Source of the DNA: Verrucomicrobiia bacterium | GTDB lineage: Bacteria > Verrucomicrobiota > Verrucomicrobiia > Limisphaerales > DASXHY01 | Assembly (NCBI GenBank): GCA_035629175.1 | Contig: DASPIL010000076.1 | Coordinates: forward strand, 1-64,000 | Length of the DNA: 64,000 nucleotides | Direction of reading: 5' to 3' | Part shown: piece after piece, positions 17,848-25,719 of the stretch | How the letters are laid out: each line of letters starts with the position of its first letter | How positions within the stretch are numbered: the first letter of the stretch is position 1 | The notes under the pieces: model-generated | What the model was told of the DNA's origin: nothing | The model's input: only the letters and a program-made list of their open reading frames with translations | Database searches by the model: none | Made by a program: the position numbers and the translations under genes

Positions 17848-18805
17848 ATACCCAGCGGTTCTGTTGCAGCCATTCCAATGTGCGGATGATTCCCTGCTCG
17901 ATCGTCAGCGACGGCTTCCAGCCTGTGGCCCGAATTTTTTTCGTTTCGAGGAAAATGAAGGGATTGTCCCCGACCCAGCCCCGATTCCCGCCCGTATATT
18001 CCAGTTGTGGTTTGAGGTTCAAAGCGGCGCAAATGTGGCCAATCGAGTCATTCACCTGGACATATTCGTCTGTGCCCAGGTTGTAGATCTCGACACGATG
18101 CCGCGCCTTCAATGCTGTCCCTGAGTTGATCACGTGCAACATCGCGGACAGGCAATCAGCGATGTAGAGATAGCTTTTCCGTTGCGTGCCGTCGCCGAGC
18201 ACTTTCAATTGATCAGGATGCTCCACCAGCTGGCGGTAGAAATCGAACACATGGCCGTGCGTGTAGCGTTCGCCGAGAATGGAGACGAAACGGAAGATGT
18301 AGCCTTCGAAACCAAAGCCTTCGCAGTACGATTGAATCAGTCCTTCGCCCGCGACCTTTGAGCTGGCGTATAGCGATGTCTGAATGGGAAACGGCGCGTC
18401 CTCGGGCGTGGGAATGACAGCCGCCTCGCCATAGACGCTTCCGGTTGAGCTGAAGGCGATTCGTTTGATGCCGTTGGCGCGCATTGCCTCGAGCACATTG
18501 AAAGTCGCAATCGTGTTTTGCTCGAGATCCTTGCGCGGATGATTAAGGCCGAACCGCACGTCGGCATTCGCGGCGAGGTGGAACACGGTGTCGCAACCCG
18601 CCATCCCGGCCTCGAGGGCAGGCAGGTCCAGATTGTCACCGCGGACGAGTTGGAACGCGGGATTCTTTTCCGCGTTAATGAGGAACTCCGGCTGGCCGGT
18701 GGAGAAGTTATCCCAGCCGACAACCTGTTTCCCGTCTGCGAGCAGGCGATCCACCAGCGAACTGCCGATGAAGCCGGCAGCGCCGGTCACGAAGATGCGT
18801 TCCAT
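17831..18805 (-). CDS. NAD-dependent sugar epimerase/dehydratase (extended SDR)
   Basis: A nucleotide-sugar epimerase or dehydratase related to GalE/WbpP. The N-terminus MERIFVTGAAGFIGSSLVDRLL gives the TGxxGxxG cofactor motif. VFHLAANADV, FSSTGSVYGEA, and the catalytic tyrosine and lysine in SLYASSKVAGEGL follow. Length is about 324 aa. The ATG at 18805 is chosen at the conserved motif; an ATG at 18826 would add seven residues, and neither has a good Shine-Dalgarno sequence. It is the first gene of the minus-strand sugar-nucleotide operon and diverges from the glycosyltransferase at 19012 across a roughly 200-bp gap likely to contain both promoters. Confidence 0.87.
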   Translation of the reverse strand: MERIFVTGAAGFIGSSLVDRLLADGKQVVGWDNFSTGQPEFLINAEKNPAFQLVRGDNLDLPALEAGMAGCDTVFHLAANADVRFGLNHPRKDLEQNTIATFNVLEAMRANGIKRIAFSSTGSVYGEAAVIPTPEDAPFPIQTSLYASSKVAGEGLIQSYCEGFGFEGYIFRFVSILGERYTHGHVFDFYRQLVEHPDQLKVLGDGTQRKSYLYIADCLSAMLHVINSGTALKARHRVEIYNLGTDEYVQVNDSIGHICAALNLKPQLEYTGGNRGWVGDNPFIFLETKKIRATGWKPSLTIEQGIIRTLEWLQQNRWVYEKRA

Positions 18806-19011
18806 GTTGCGCGCGAGTTTAGCCATGTCGACCCGTGCTGCCAGTACTTTTGAAGAGGAGCGCGGCGTTAACGCGGCTTGAGTCTTGGGACTGGCGGGCG
18901 CGTGAAGAGGTTCAAGGACGAGCGCATGCTGAACGCCGAGGCGGGCTGAAGCCACGCACCCTGCAACACCGCGAGCTTGCTGCGTCTTCGCGAAACCGGT
19001 TTCATGGGATC

Positions 19012-20046
19012 GTGAGCCATTCGTCTGTGATTCCACAACCCGCTCAGCCGGGACGCGTCAGCGTGATCATCCCGACGCTGAACGTTGAGGGTTTGCTTGA
19101 GAACTGCCTCGGATCGATCGCGCGACAGACATATCCGCAGGGCCAGATTGAAGTGCTGCTGGCCGACGCGCATTCGAAGGATCGCACGCGAGAAATCGCT
19201 GCCAAGTTTAAAGCCGTCGTGCTCGATGACAACGGGCGCAACATGGAAGAAGGCAAGCGCATGGCGTTGGGGCGCGCGACAGGCGAGTTCATCGTGTTCA
19301 TGGATGCCGACAACGAACTGACCCATCCCGATTATCTTGAACTCGCAGTCCGCGGGTTGCGTGAGCATCCACAAGCGCTGGGCGTGGAGGCTTATTATCC
19401 AGCGTCTCGTCGCATGACGTCGTTCTGCGCCTACATCACGCAGTTGCTGCACATCAGCGATCCCGTGTGCTGGTTCATGAGCCAGGAACCGCAGCAGGTT
19501 GCGCGGCATGACGATGTCGAGCGCTGGCGGCTGCCTGGAGAAAGTGCGGCATATCCCTTGGGCGCGAACGGTTTTGTATTTCGGCGTGCGGACCTGGATT
19601 CTGTGGGCGCGGGCGAACATTTCCAGGACACGCATGTCGCCGTGCGGCTGATGCAACAGGGCAAGCGTGAGTGGCTGCGCATCGCGGGCCGCGGTGTGCA
19701 TCATTATTACGTGCCGACGTGGTGGGGCTTCGTCAAAAAGCGGCGACGCTCGACCGTACATTTCCTGAACGTTCAAGAGGAAGCCCCATTGAACTGGATG
19801 CGGCAGCAACCGCGGCATCCCCTGTGGCTGGCCGCGCTTTACTGCGGGACGATTGTTGGTCCGCTCTGGCATTCACTCGTTCGCCTCGCTCGCGATCGCG
19901 ACGTTCGATGGCTTTGGCATGCGCCCGCATGCTTCGGCGCCGTGATTGGAAATGTGTGGGGAATCATAACTTACAAACTCCATCGCCGGGACGCGAAGCT
20001 CATCGCCAAGCTTCAGGTGAAACAAACCATAAAAAAGGAATCGTGA
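19012..20046 (+). CDS. GT2-family glycosyltransferase, first gene of the Ynb-like operon
   Basis: A GT-A fold transferase of about 344 aa. RVSVIIPTLNVEGLLENCLGSI starts the nucleotide-binding domain; IEVLLADAHSKDRT follows, the metal-binding motif is FIVFMDADNEL, and acceptor-side residues lie in GANGFVFRRADLD. Hydrophobic stretches near residues 265-285 and 305-320 could be membrane-associated. The start is uncertain: I use the GTG at 19012, because the long upstream open frame lacks conserved character. The stop overlaps the GTG of the next gene (GTGA, 20043-20046), so it is coupled to a CDP-alcohol phosphatidyltransferase. A role in glycosylating the lipid made by this operon is inferred from coupling only. 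Confidence 0.8.
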   Translation: MSHSSVIPQPAQPGRVSVIIPTLNVEGLLENCLGSIARQTYPQGQIEVLLADAHSKDRTREIAAKFKAVVLDDNGRNMEEGKRMALGRATGEFIVFMDADNELTHPDYLELAVRGLREHPQALGVEAYYPASRRMTSFCAYITQLLHISDPVCWFMSQEPQQVARHDDVERWRLPGESAAYPLGANGFVFRRADLDSVGAGEHFQDTHVAVRLMQQGKREWLRIAGRGVHHYYVPTWWGFVKKRRRSTVHFLNVQEEAPLNWMRQQPRHPLWLAALYCGTIVGPLWHSLVRLARDRDVRWLWHAPACFGAVIGNVWGIITYKLHRRDAKLIAKLQVKQTIKKES

Positions 20047-20741
20047 AGCCCAAGTCCACTGCGGTCGCGTCGGAAAGTTACGCACCCGCGTCACGGCGCC
20101 CGATTGCTGACACATTCAGGCGCACGGCAGATTGGGCGGTTCGGCTGTGCATTCGTTGGAATGTGCATCCCGACACGATCTCATACTGCTCGGTGATTGC
20201 AGCAGGGGGAGCTGCGTTATGCTTCTGGCAGGCTGAAAAAATCCCATGGTTGCTCTTGATCGCGCCGGCGCTTTGCTACTTGCGGCTCTGGTGCAACATG
20301 CTCGACGGCATGGTCGCGTTGAGCTCGGGGAAGGCAAGCTGGCGCGGCGAGATTCTCAACGACCTGCCTGATCGAGTCTCCGACATTCTGATTTTTGCAA
20401 GCGTAGCGCATAGTGGGTTGAACTCGCTCGTGACTGCCTATTGGGCTGCAATCCTCGCCGTATTGACTGCGTACGTCGGATTGTTCGGGCAAGCTGTCGG
20501 AGTTCAGCGCGAATTCAGCGGGTGGATGTCCAAACCTTGGCGAATGGTCATGCTGCACTTGGGTGCGTGGATCACATGGGGATGGATGCGCAGCGGTCGC
20601 CCTGACACGTGGGGAACCCTGACGCCGATGGACCTGACGTGCCTGGTCGTCATAACGGGCTGTGTGCATACGATTTGGATCAGGCTCAGGCGAATCATGC
20701 AGGCGCTGAGGGTCCGTGCTTCAAACTCCAGCAACACATGA
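20043..20741 (+). CDS. CDP-alcohol phosphatidyltransferase family protein (YnbA-like)
   Basis: An integral membrane enzyme family that moves a phosphatidyl group from CDP-diacylglycerol to an alcohol. About 232 aa with hydrophobic segments near residues 55-70, 72-90, 120-155, 165-185 and 200-215. The signature region is NMLDGMVALSSGK followed by GEILNDLPDRVSD. Compared with the canonical DxxDGxxAR...GxxxDxxxD, the first Asp is Asn, Arg is Leu and the third Asp is Asn, while a DRxSD extension is present. The GTG at 20043 has AAAGGA just upstream and overlaps the GT2 stop. In E. coli the YnbA homologue sits in ynbABCD; here the same order follows. Confidence 0.82.
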   Translation: MKPKSTAVASESYAPASRRPIADTFRRTADWAVRLCIRWNVHPDTISYCSVIAAGGAALCFWQAEKIPWLLLIAPALCYLRLWCNMLDGMVALSSGKASWRGEILNDLPDRVSDILIFASVAHSGLNSLVTAYWAAILAVLTAYVGLFGQAVGVQREFSGWMSKPWRMVMLHLGAWITWGWMRSGRPDTWGTLTPMDLTCLVVITGCVHTIWIRLRRIMQALRVRASNSSNT

Positions 20742-21691
20742 CTCCGCAAGCGGCGCTTCACAACGAGGTTTTCCGCGCCTACTTCCTCATCGTGCTCGGA
20801 GTTCTCGCTGTTGCGGGTGCGGCCATAGCGTTTTTAAAATGGGGTCTCAAGAAGGACGTCGCCGGCGTATGGACGACGTATCGAAGCTGGTTGGTGATGG
20901 CCCCCTTGCTTTTCGGCACGGTATTCGGGGGCAGAGTTGCAGTGATCGTGTTCTTTTGCGTGATCGCGGCGCTGGGCTTCAAGGAATTCGCACGCGCGAC
21001 GGGGTTGTATCGAGACTGGTGGGCCACTGGCGCAGTTTACATGGGCATTGCCGCGGTCGGCGTCGCCTGCCTGATGAAGCAGCCGCAGGGTGAAGAAGCC
21101 GGTGATGGTTGGTATGGCTTGTTCGTTGCGTTGCCGGTTTATGCGGTAGCCCTCATTTTCCTGATTCCCATTCTGCGCAATCGCGTGCAGGGCCAGCTTC
21201 AAGCCGTGTCGCTTGCGATTGTTGGGTTCGTTTACTTCGGTTGGATGTTCGGACATCTCGCGTTCCTGGCAAATGCGGAACACGCGTATGGATACCTGCT
21301 GTATGTGTTGTTCGCCACGGAACTCAACGATGTTGCGGCGTTCACGTGCGGACGTCTGTTTGGACGGAGGCCATTGCGAAACAACATCAGTCCAAAGAAG
21401 ACCTGGGAGGGTGCGCTCGGTGCGTTGCTGGTTTCAATGACGTTGCCATGGCTTCTCAGTTTCTCGATTCCCCACTTCAACGCCACACAGCTGATTCTCG
21501 CCGGCCTCATCGTGGGCGTCGGCGGGCAGATTGGCGACCTCGCCATCAGCGTCATCAAACGCGACATCGGGATCAAGGACATGGGTTCCAATATTCCGGG
21601 TCATGGCGGAATCCTGGACCGAATTGACAGCCTGATTTATGTCGCGCCGTTGTTCTTTCACATGGCGGGGTACTTTTACCCGCTTCGGTGA
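20738..21691 (+). CDS. phosphatidate cytidylyltransferase (CdsA family, YnbB-like)
   Basis: Makes CDP-diacylglycerol from CTP and phosphatidic acid in the inner membrane. About 317 aa with eight or so hydrophobic segments. The C-terminal signature is complete: SVIKRDIGIKDMGSNIPGH followed by GGILDRIDSL, matching the CdsA pattern S-x-x-K-R-x4-K-D...P-x-H-G-G-x-x-D-R-x-D. ISPKKTWEGALG is also typical. The ATG at 20738 overlaps the stop of the YnbA-like gene (ATGA). Being inside the operon, it probably supplies CDP-activated lipid directly to the YnbA-like enzyme rather than serving as the main CdsA; whether another cdsA exists cannot be seen here. Confidence 0.9.
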   Translation: MTPQAALHNEVFRAYFLIVLGVLAVAGAAIAFLKWGLKKDVAGVWTTYRSWLVMAPLLFGTVFGGRVAVIVFFCVIAALGFKEFARATGLYRDWWATGAVYMGIAAVGVACLMKQPQGEEAGDGWYGLFVALPVYAVALIFLIPILRNRVQGQLQAVSLAIVGFVYFGWMFGHLAFLANAEHAYGYLLYVLFATELNDVAAFTCGRLFGRRPLRNNISPKKTWEGALGALLVSMTLPWLLSFSIPHFNATQLILAGLIVGVGGQIGDLAISVIKRDIGIKDMGSNIPGHGGILDRIDSLIYVAPLFFHMAGYFYPLR

Positions 21692-21807
21692 CGTGAAACT
21701 TCGGCAGCATTGTTTGCTCTGAAGGAATCGATGTTCGGTTCAGGATTTTCGATTCACAAACCTGGAACGAACGGTGCCACGGTGCGGATGTGATCGCGAA
21801 CAAAACC

Positions 21808-22521
21808 ATGCAACCGTGGGATTACGAACCTGCATCTGACCTCGACAAGACACTGGCAGAACGCCTGCGCTGCTTTCCGCGGGAACCAGACCTGAGCATT
21901 TACGCGGTCCGCTCGCTGGCGGCGCTGCTGATTCGCGGGTGGTTGCGAACTTATCATCGTTTCAGGGTGGAGGGAACGGATCACCTTCCGCAGTCGGGGT
22001 CGTTCATTCTCGTATCGAATCACAGCAGCCACCTCGACACGCTCTGCCTGCTGGCAGCATTGCCGCTGCGTGTTCTGCACAGGGCATTCCCCGCAGCGGC
22101 GCAGGATTACTTCTTCGTGAACGTCCCCCGCCTCGCGCTGGCGGCCATCGTGGTGAACGCGCTGCCGTTTGGACGGCAGACGCATATTCGTCAAAGTCTC
22201 GAACTGTGTCGGCAGCTCCTCTCCAACCCAGGCAATGTCCTCATCCTGTTCCCCGAAGGCACCCGATCGATTTCGGGCAAACTCGGTGACTTCAGGCCTG
22301 GCGTGGGACTCCTGGTGGCGGGCACCCGCACACCCGTGGTTCCGTGCCACCTGGACGGGGCGCGCGAAGCCTGGCCAAAGGGTTCGATCGTTCCGCGAAC
22401 CGGGAAAATTCGCCTGCGCATCGGAACGCCGATGACCTTCGAAACGGAGTCGCCTGATCGCATGGGTGCGGAAGTGGTATGCGGTCGGTTGCAACAAGCC
22501 GTCATTGACCTTTCGTTGTGA
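21808..22521 (+). CDS. 1-acyl-glycerol-3-phosphate acyltransferase-like protein (PlsC family)
   Basis: Transfers a fatty acyl chain to a lysophospholipid or similar acceptor. The PlsC motif I is SNHSSHLD (His-x4-Asp) near residue 66, motif III is FPEGTRSISG near residue 147, and the PVVPCHL segment is motif IV. Length is about 237 aa. The start is placed at the ATG in MQPWDYEP; a GTG at 21790 is the alternative, and neither has a clear Shine-Dalgarno sequence. A 116-bp gap separates it from the CdsA-like gene, but its stop overlaps the next GTG (GTGA at 22518-22521). No acyltransferase belongs to the E. coli ynbABCD set, so this is an extra lipid-modifying step here. Confidence 0.87.
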   Translation: MQPWDYEPASDLDKTLAERLRCFPREPDLSIYAVRSLAALLIRGWLRTYHRFRVEGTDHLPQSGSFILVSNHSSHLDTLCLLAALPLRVLHRAFPAAAQDYFFVNVPRLALAAIVVNALPFGRQTHIRQSLELCRQLLSNPGNVLILFPEGTRSISGKLGDFRPGVGLLVAGTRTPVVPCHLDGAREAWPKGSIVPRTGKIRLRIGTPMTFETESPDRMGAEVVCGRLQQAVIDLSL

Positions 22522-24233
22522 AAACCACTGAGCACACGTTCAAATCATTCGACGGAACCGAATTGTTTTACCGGCGTTGGAAACCAAAACGCGCAAGCGG
22601 AAAGACGTTGATCATTTTCCATCGCGGCCATGAGCATTCAAACCGATGGGACGAAACAGTCAAAACGCTGCAGCTGGAGGATGTAACAGTGTTTGCGTGG
22701 GATGCGCGCGGCCATGGTCGATCGCCTGGGGAACGCGGGTCGGCGGAGAGTCTTGCCGTCATTATCCGGGATGCAGAGGCGTTTGCCCGGCATCTCGTTG
22801 AGACGCATGCCGTGAAACTTGAGGAAACCGTCGTGCTGGCGCATAGCGTGGGTGCGGTCATCGCGGCGGCGTGGGTGCACGATTTCGCCCCGCCATTGCG
22901 CGGCCTGATTCTCGCCACGCCGGCCTTCCGGGTGAAACTGTATCTTCCAATGGCCGTGCCGCTCCTGCGCTTGAAACAAAAACTTTGCGGTCATGGCTAC
23001 GTGAAAAGCTATGTGAAAGCCAGGATGCTCACGCACGACGCGGGGCAAGCTGCAACATATGAGGCTGATCCAGCCATTTTTCGCCAGATCGCGGTGAATA
23101 TTCTTTTGGACCTGCACGATACCTCGACGCGTCTGCTTGCGGACGCTGGTGCCATCCACGTGCCGACGTTGATGCTGACGGCAGGAGCCGACTGGGTTGT
23201 CAGAAATTCAGCACCGCGCCTGTTCTTCGAACGACTGTCATCCCCTTCGAAGCGGCTGGAAAACCTGCCCGGTTTCTATCATGCAATCTTTCACGAAACG
23301 GGACGGGAGGTGGTCGCAGAGAAAGTGCGCCGGTTTGTGGAGGAGTCTTTTGAACGACCGCAGCCACGCGATTCGTTGCTGCGTGCCGATGAAGGCGGGT
23401 TTACACGATCGGAGTACAACCGGCTGTGTAATCCGGGAAACCCAGTTTTCGGAATTACTCGCAGCGCCATGAAATCGGTGGGACGGGTCAGTCGCGGAAT
23501 CGGTTTGGGATGGCAGGCGGGATTCGATTCCGGGCGCACCCTTGATTATGTCTACGAGAACAAGGCACGTGGATGCACATCCATCGGGAGGATGATCGAC
23601 CGTGCGTACCTCAACAGCATCGGGTGGCGGGGCATTCGGCAGCGCAAATTGAATCTTCAGAAAACACTGCATGAAACGATCCTAAAGGCCAACGCAGCGG
23701 GAAGACCCATTCGCATTCTGGATATTGCTTCAGGTCCGGGGCGATACGTTTTGGAGACAGTTCGAGACCTGCCGGAGATGCGTGCAAGTGTTGTGTTGCG
23801 GGATTACAAAACCGAGAACATCGACGCGGCCCGGAGACTGGCGGCAGAGTTCGGACTTGAGGGCGTCACGGCAGTGGAAGGGGATGCTTTCGATAGGAAG
23901 TCCCTTGCACAGATGGATCCGAAATCCACAATTGGAATTGTATCGGGATTGTTTGAACTCTTTCCGGCAAATGCGCCCGTGCTGGAGGCGCTGCGCGGAT
24001 TGGCAGATGCGATTGAGCCGGGCGGGCACCTGATCTACACCAATCAGCCCTGGCATCCGCAGCTGGAATTTATTGCCCGCGTATTGTGCAATCGTGAGGG
24101 CAAACCCTGGATCATGCGGCGGCGCACGCAGGCTGAGATGGATCAACTCGTGGCAGCCGCGGGATTTCGAAAGGTGGGGCAGGAAATTGATCGGTGGGGA
24201 ATTTTTTCAGTCTCCGTGGCGGAACGTCTTTGA
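22518..24233 (+). CDS. alpha/beta-hydrolase and SAM-methyltransferase fusion (YnbC-like)
   Basis: A 571-aa two-domain protein. Residues 1-270 are an alpha/beta hydrolase of the lysophospholipase/monoacylglycerol lipase group: the HRGHEHSNRW region forms the oxyanion side, WDARGHGRSPGERG follows, the nucleophile elbow is LAHSVGA with Ser110, the acid Asp is likely in LTAGADWVV, and the His is in GFYHAIFHE. Residues from about 390 form a class I methyltransferase: RILDIASGPGRYVLE is motif I, with FELFPANAPVLEALRGLADAI and GGHLIYTNQPWHPQLEF beyond. The same fusion is E. coli YnbC. Substrates are unknown; a phospholipid or lysolipid head group is a reasonable guess from the neighbours. GTG start coupled to the acyltransferase stop. 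Confidence 0.88.
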   Translation: MKTTEHTFKSFDGTELFYRRWKPKRASGKTLIIFHRGHEHSNRWDETVKTLQLEDVTVFAWDARGHGRSPGERGSAESLAVIIRDAEAFARHLVETHAVKLEETVVLAHSVGAVIAAAWVHDFAPPLRGLILATPAFRVKLYLPMAVPLLRLKQKLCGHGYVKSYVKARMLTHDAGQAATYEADPAIFRQIAVNILLDLHDTSTRLLADAGAIHVPTLMLTAGADWVVRNSAPRLFFERLSSPSKRLENLPGFYHAIFHETGREVVAEKVRRFVEESFERPQPRDSLLRADEGGFTRSEYNRLCNPGNPVFGITRSAMKSVGRVSRGIGLGWQAGFDSGRTLDYVYENKARGCTSIGRMIDRAYLNSIGWRGIRQRKLNLQKTLHETILKANAAGRPIRILDIASGPGRYVLETVRDLPEMRASVVLRDYKTENIDAARRLAAEFGLEGVTAVEGDAFDRKSLAQMDPKSTIGIVSGLFELFPANAPVLEALRGLADAIEPGGHLIYTNQPWHPQLEFIARVLCNREGKPWIMRRRTQAEMDQLVAAAGFRKVGQEIDRWGIFSVSVAERL

Positions 24234-24243
24234 AGGGAACGTC

Positions 24244-25533
24244 ATGAACAAGCCCACCCGATGGGAGGCGGCGAAAGCGTCAGCGTTCCTGTCATTGCTC
24301 TTCATTTCGGTTTATGCATCAACGAATTGGATGACGAGCCGGCGGAGCGATGTTGGAATGTGGTTTTTTGATTGGGAAAGGCACATCCCTTTTGTCGCAA
24401 TCACGATCGTGCCGTACATGTCCATCGATATCTTCTTCGTCCTGGCGCCGTTTCTTTGTTCGACGAGAGACGAGTTGCGAATTCTCTGCCGACGGATTGG
24501 ACTGAGCATTCTGATTGCTGGAGCGTGCTTCTTGTCGGTTCCGTTGGAGATGGGATTTCCACGGCCTGAGACTTCGGGGTGGGCGGGCGCACTGTTCCGA
24601 CTCCTGCACGGGTTTGATCAACCTTACAATTTGTTTCCATCACTGCACATTGCGCTTGGGGCACTGCTCGCGACGTTCTATGTGCGGCATACACGGGGTT
24701 GGGTGCGGAATGGTGTTCGTGTCTGGTTCGGGTTGATCTACGTCTCAACGCTGCTCACGTTTCAGCATCACACCGTGGATGTCGTGGGCGGTTTCATACT
24801 GGCGCTGGGGTGCCACTACCTGGTTCGTGAAAGGGTGGGCGTGCGTGTTGCTATTCCAACGATCCGTGTTGGATTCCTCTATTTCGGGGGCGCAATGCTG
24901 GTGACAGGGACCGCCTATTGCTGCCTTGGACCATGCGTTTTCCGGAAGAACAAGGGCAGGCTGCCACTGAGCGCGAAAGTCCTCCTCGCACCCACGTTAT
25001 TGGGGCAGAAACTGTCACTTCTCTATTATCGGCGCGGCTGTTCCGCTTGGAATGCGATCACTCCGAACATCTGGTTGGGCGTTCACCTGAATGCACGCGA
25101 GGCCCAACACGCGGTGGCACGAGGAATCACCGCGGTGCTTGATCTCACAGCCGAAATCTCAGAAGCACCCGCATTTCTCCAGGTTGCCTATCGCAACATT
25201 CCCGTGCTGGATTTGACCGCCCCGGATGCAGGCCAGCTGCGCGACGCGGCGCAGTTCATTTCGACCCAGTCGGAACGCGGAATCGTTTACGTGCACTGCA
25301 AAGTTGGCTACTCGCGGAGTGCCGCAGCAGTCGGTGCTTACCTATTGAAGAGCGGGCGGGCAAAAACAGTGGCCCATGCCTTGGAACTTCTGCGGAGTGC
25401 CAGGCCCGGAATCATCATTCGGCCGGAGATTGTGAAATGTCTTCAGCAATTTGCCGCTGATGAGTTCCACGGCGAAGGGGCGGTTTCACGAGTAGCGCAG
25501 AATTCCATGTCCGCTGTGTCCCAGGTTTCCTAA
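24244..25533 (+). CDS. PAP2 phosphatase and dual-specificity phosphatase fusion (YnbD-like)
   Basis: A 429-aa membrane protein with two phosphatase modules. The N-terminal half has six or so membrane helices and the PAP2 motifs NLFPSLHIALG (Ser-x-x-His) and TFQHHTVDVVGG (His-x3-Asp), as in lipid phosphatases. The C-terminal part has the cysteine-phosphatase loop YVHCKVGYSRSAAAVGAYL (HCx5R). This pairing is that of E. coli YnbD. The ATG at 24244 has GAAGGGA 6 nt upstream, a strong site. The last roughly 14 residues (VAQNSMSAVSQVS) come from a dispersed repeat. It probably removes the phosphate from a phosphatidylglycerophosphate- or phosphoinositol-phosphate-like product, but this is inference. 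Confidence 0.88.
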   Translation: MNKPTRWEAAKASAFLSLLFISVYASTNWMTSRRSDVGMWFFDWERHIPFVAITIVPYMSIDIFFVLAPFLCSTRDELRILCRRIGLSILIAGACFLSVPLEMGFPRPETSGWAGALFRLLHGFDQPYNLFPSLHIALGALLATFYVRHTRGWVRNGVRVWFGLIYVSTLLTFQHHTVDVVGGFILALGCHYLVRERVGVRVAIPTIRVGFLYFGGAMLVTGTAYCCLGPCVFRKNKGRLPLSAKVLLAPTLLGQKLSLLYYRRGCSAWNAITPNIWLGVHLNAREAQHAVARGITAVLDLTAEISEAPAFLQVAYRNIPVLDLTAPDAGQLRDAAQFISTQSERGIVYVHCKVGYSRSAAAVGAYLLKSGRAKTVAHALELLRSARPGIIIRPEIVKCLQQFAADEFHGEGAVSRVAQNSMSAVSQVS

Positions 25534-25606
25534 CCTGCTCGGCGTGGTTCACACCCTGCCGGCCTGGAAGCGCGGCGATACAGCAGGTTTGGAAACCTGC
25601 GCTACG
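25492..25606 (+). repeat. dispersed palindromic repeat, copy B (overlaps the 3' end of the ynbD-like gene)
   Basis: The longest copy. It begins GTAGCGCAG at 25492 and ends with its reverse complement CTGCGCTAC at about 25597-25605, so the whole is an imperfect inverted repeat of about 115 bp. Internal blocks are GGTTTCCTAACCTGC, CCCTGCCGGCCTGGAAG and GGCGATACAGCAGGTT. The remaining bases to 25719 hold no gene; the likely promoter of the GHMP kinase gene is not obvious. Confidence 0.8.
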
Positions 25607-25719
25607 AAGAGCTCCGTATTGTACTCACTATTAAGCCCGCATTTTCCGAAATGTTCCGGGTCTTTTCGGTCGTGACCGTGCGGCGCTGGTCTGGCATTTT
25701 CGGGCTGAGAATCTGACGC

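Noticed and set aside
18835-19011. Extended N-terminus of the GT2 protein from the ATG at 18835
   Set aside because: The extra residues are Arg/Glu-rich without GT2 character and overlap the promoter region of the divergent epimerase gene.
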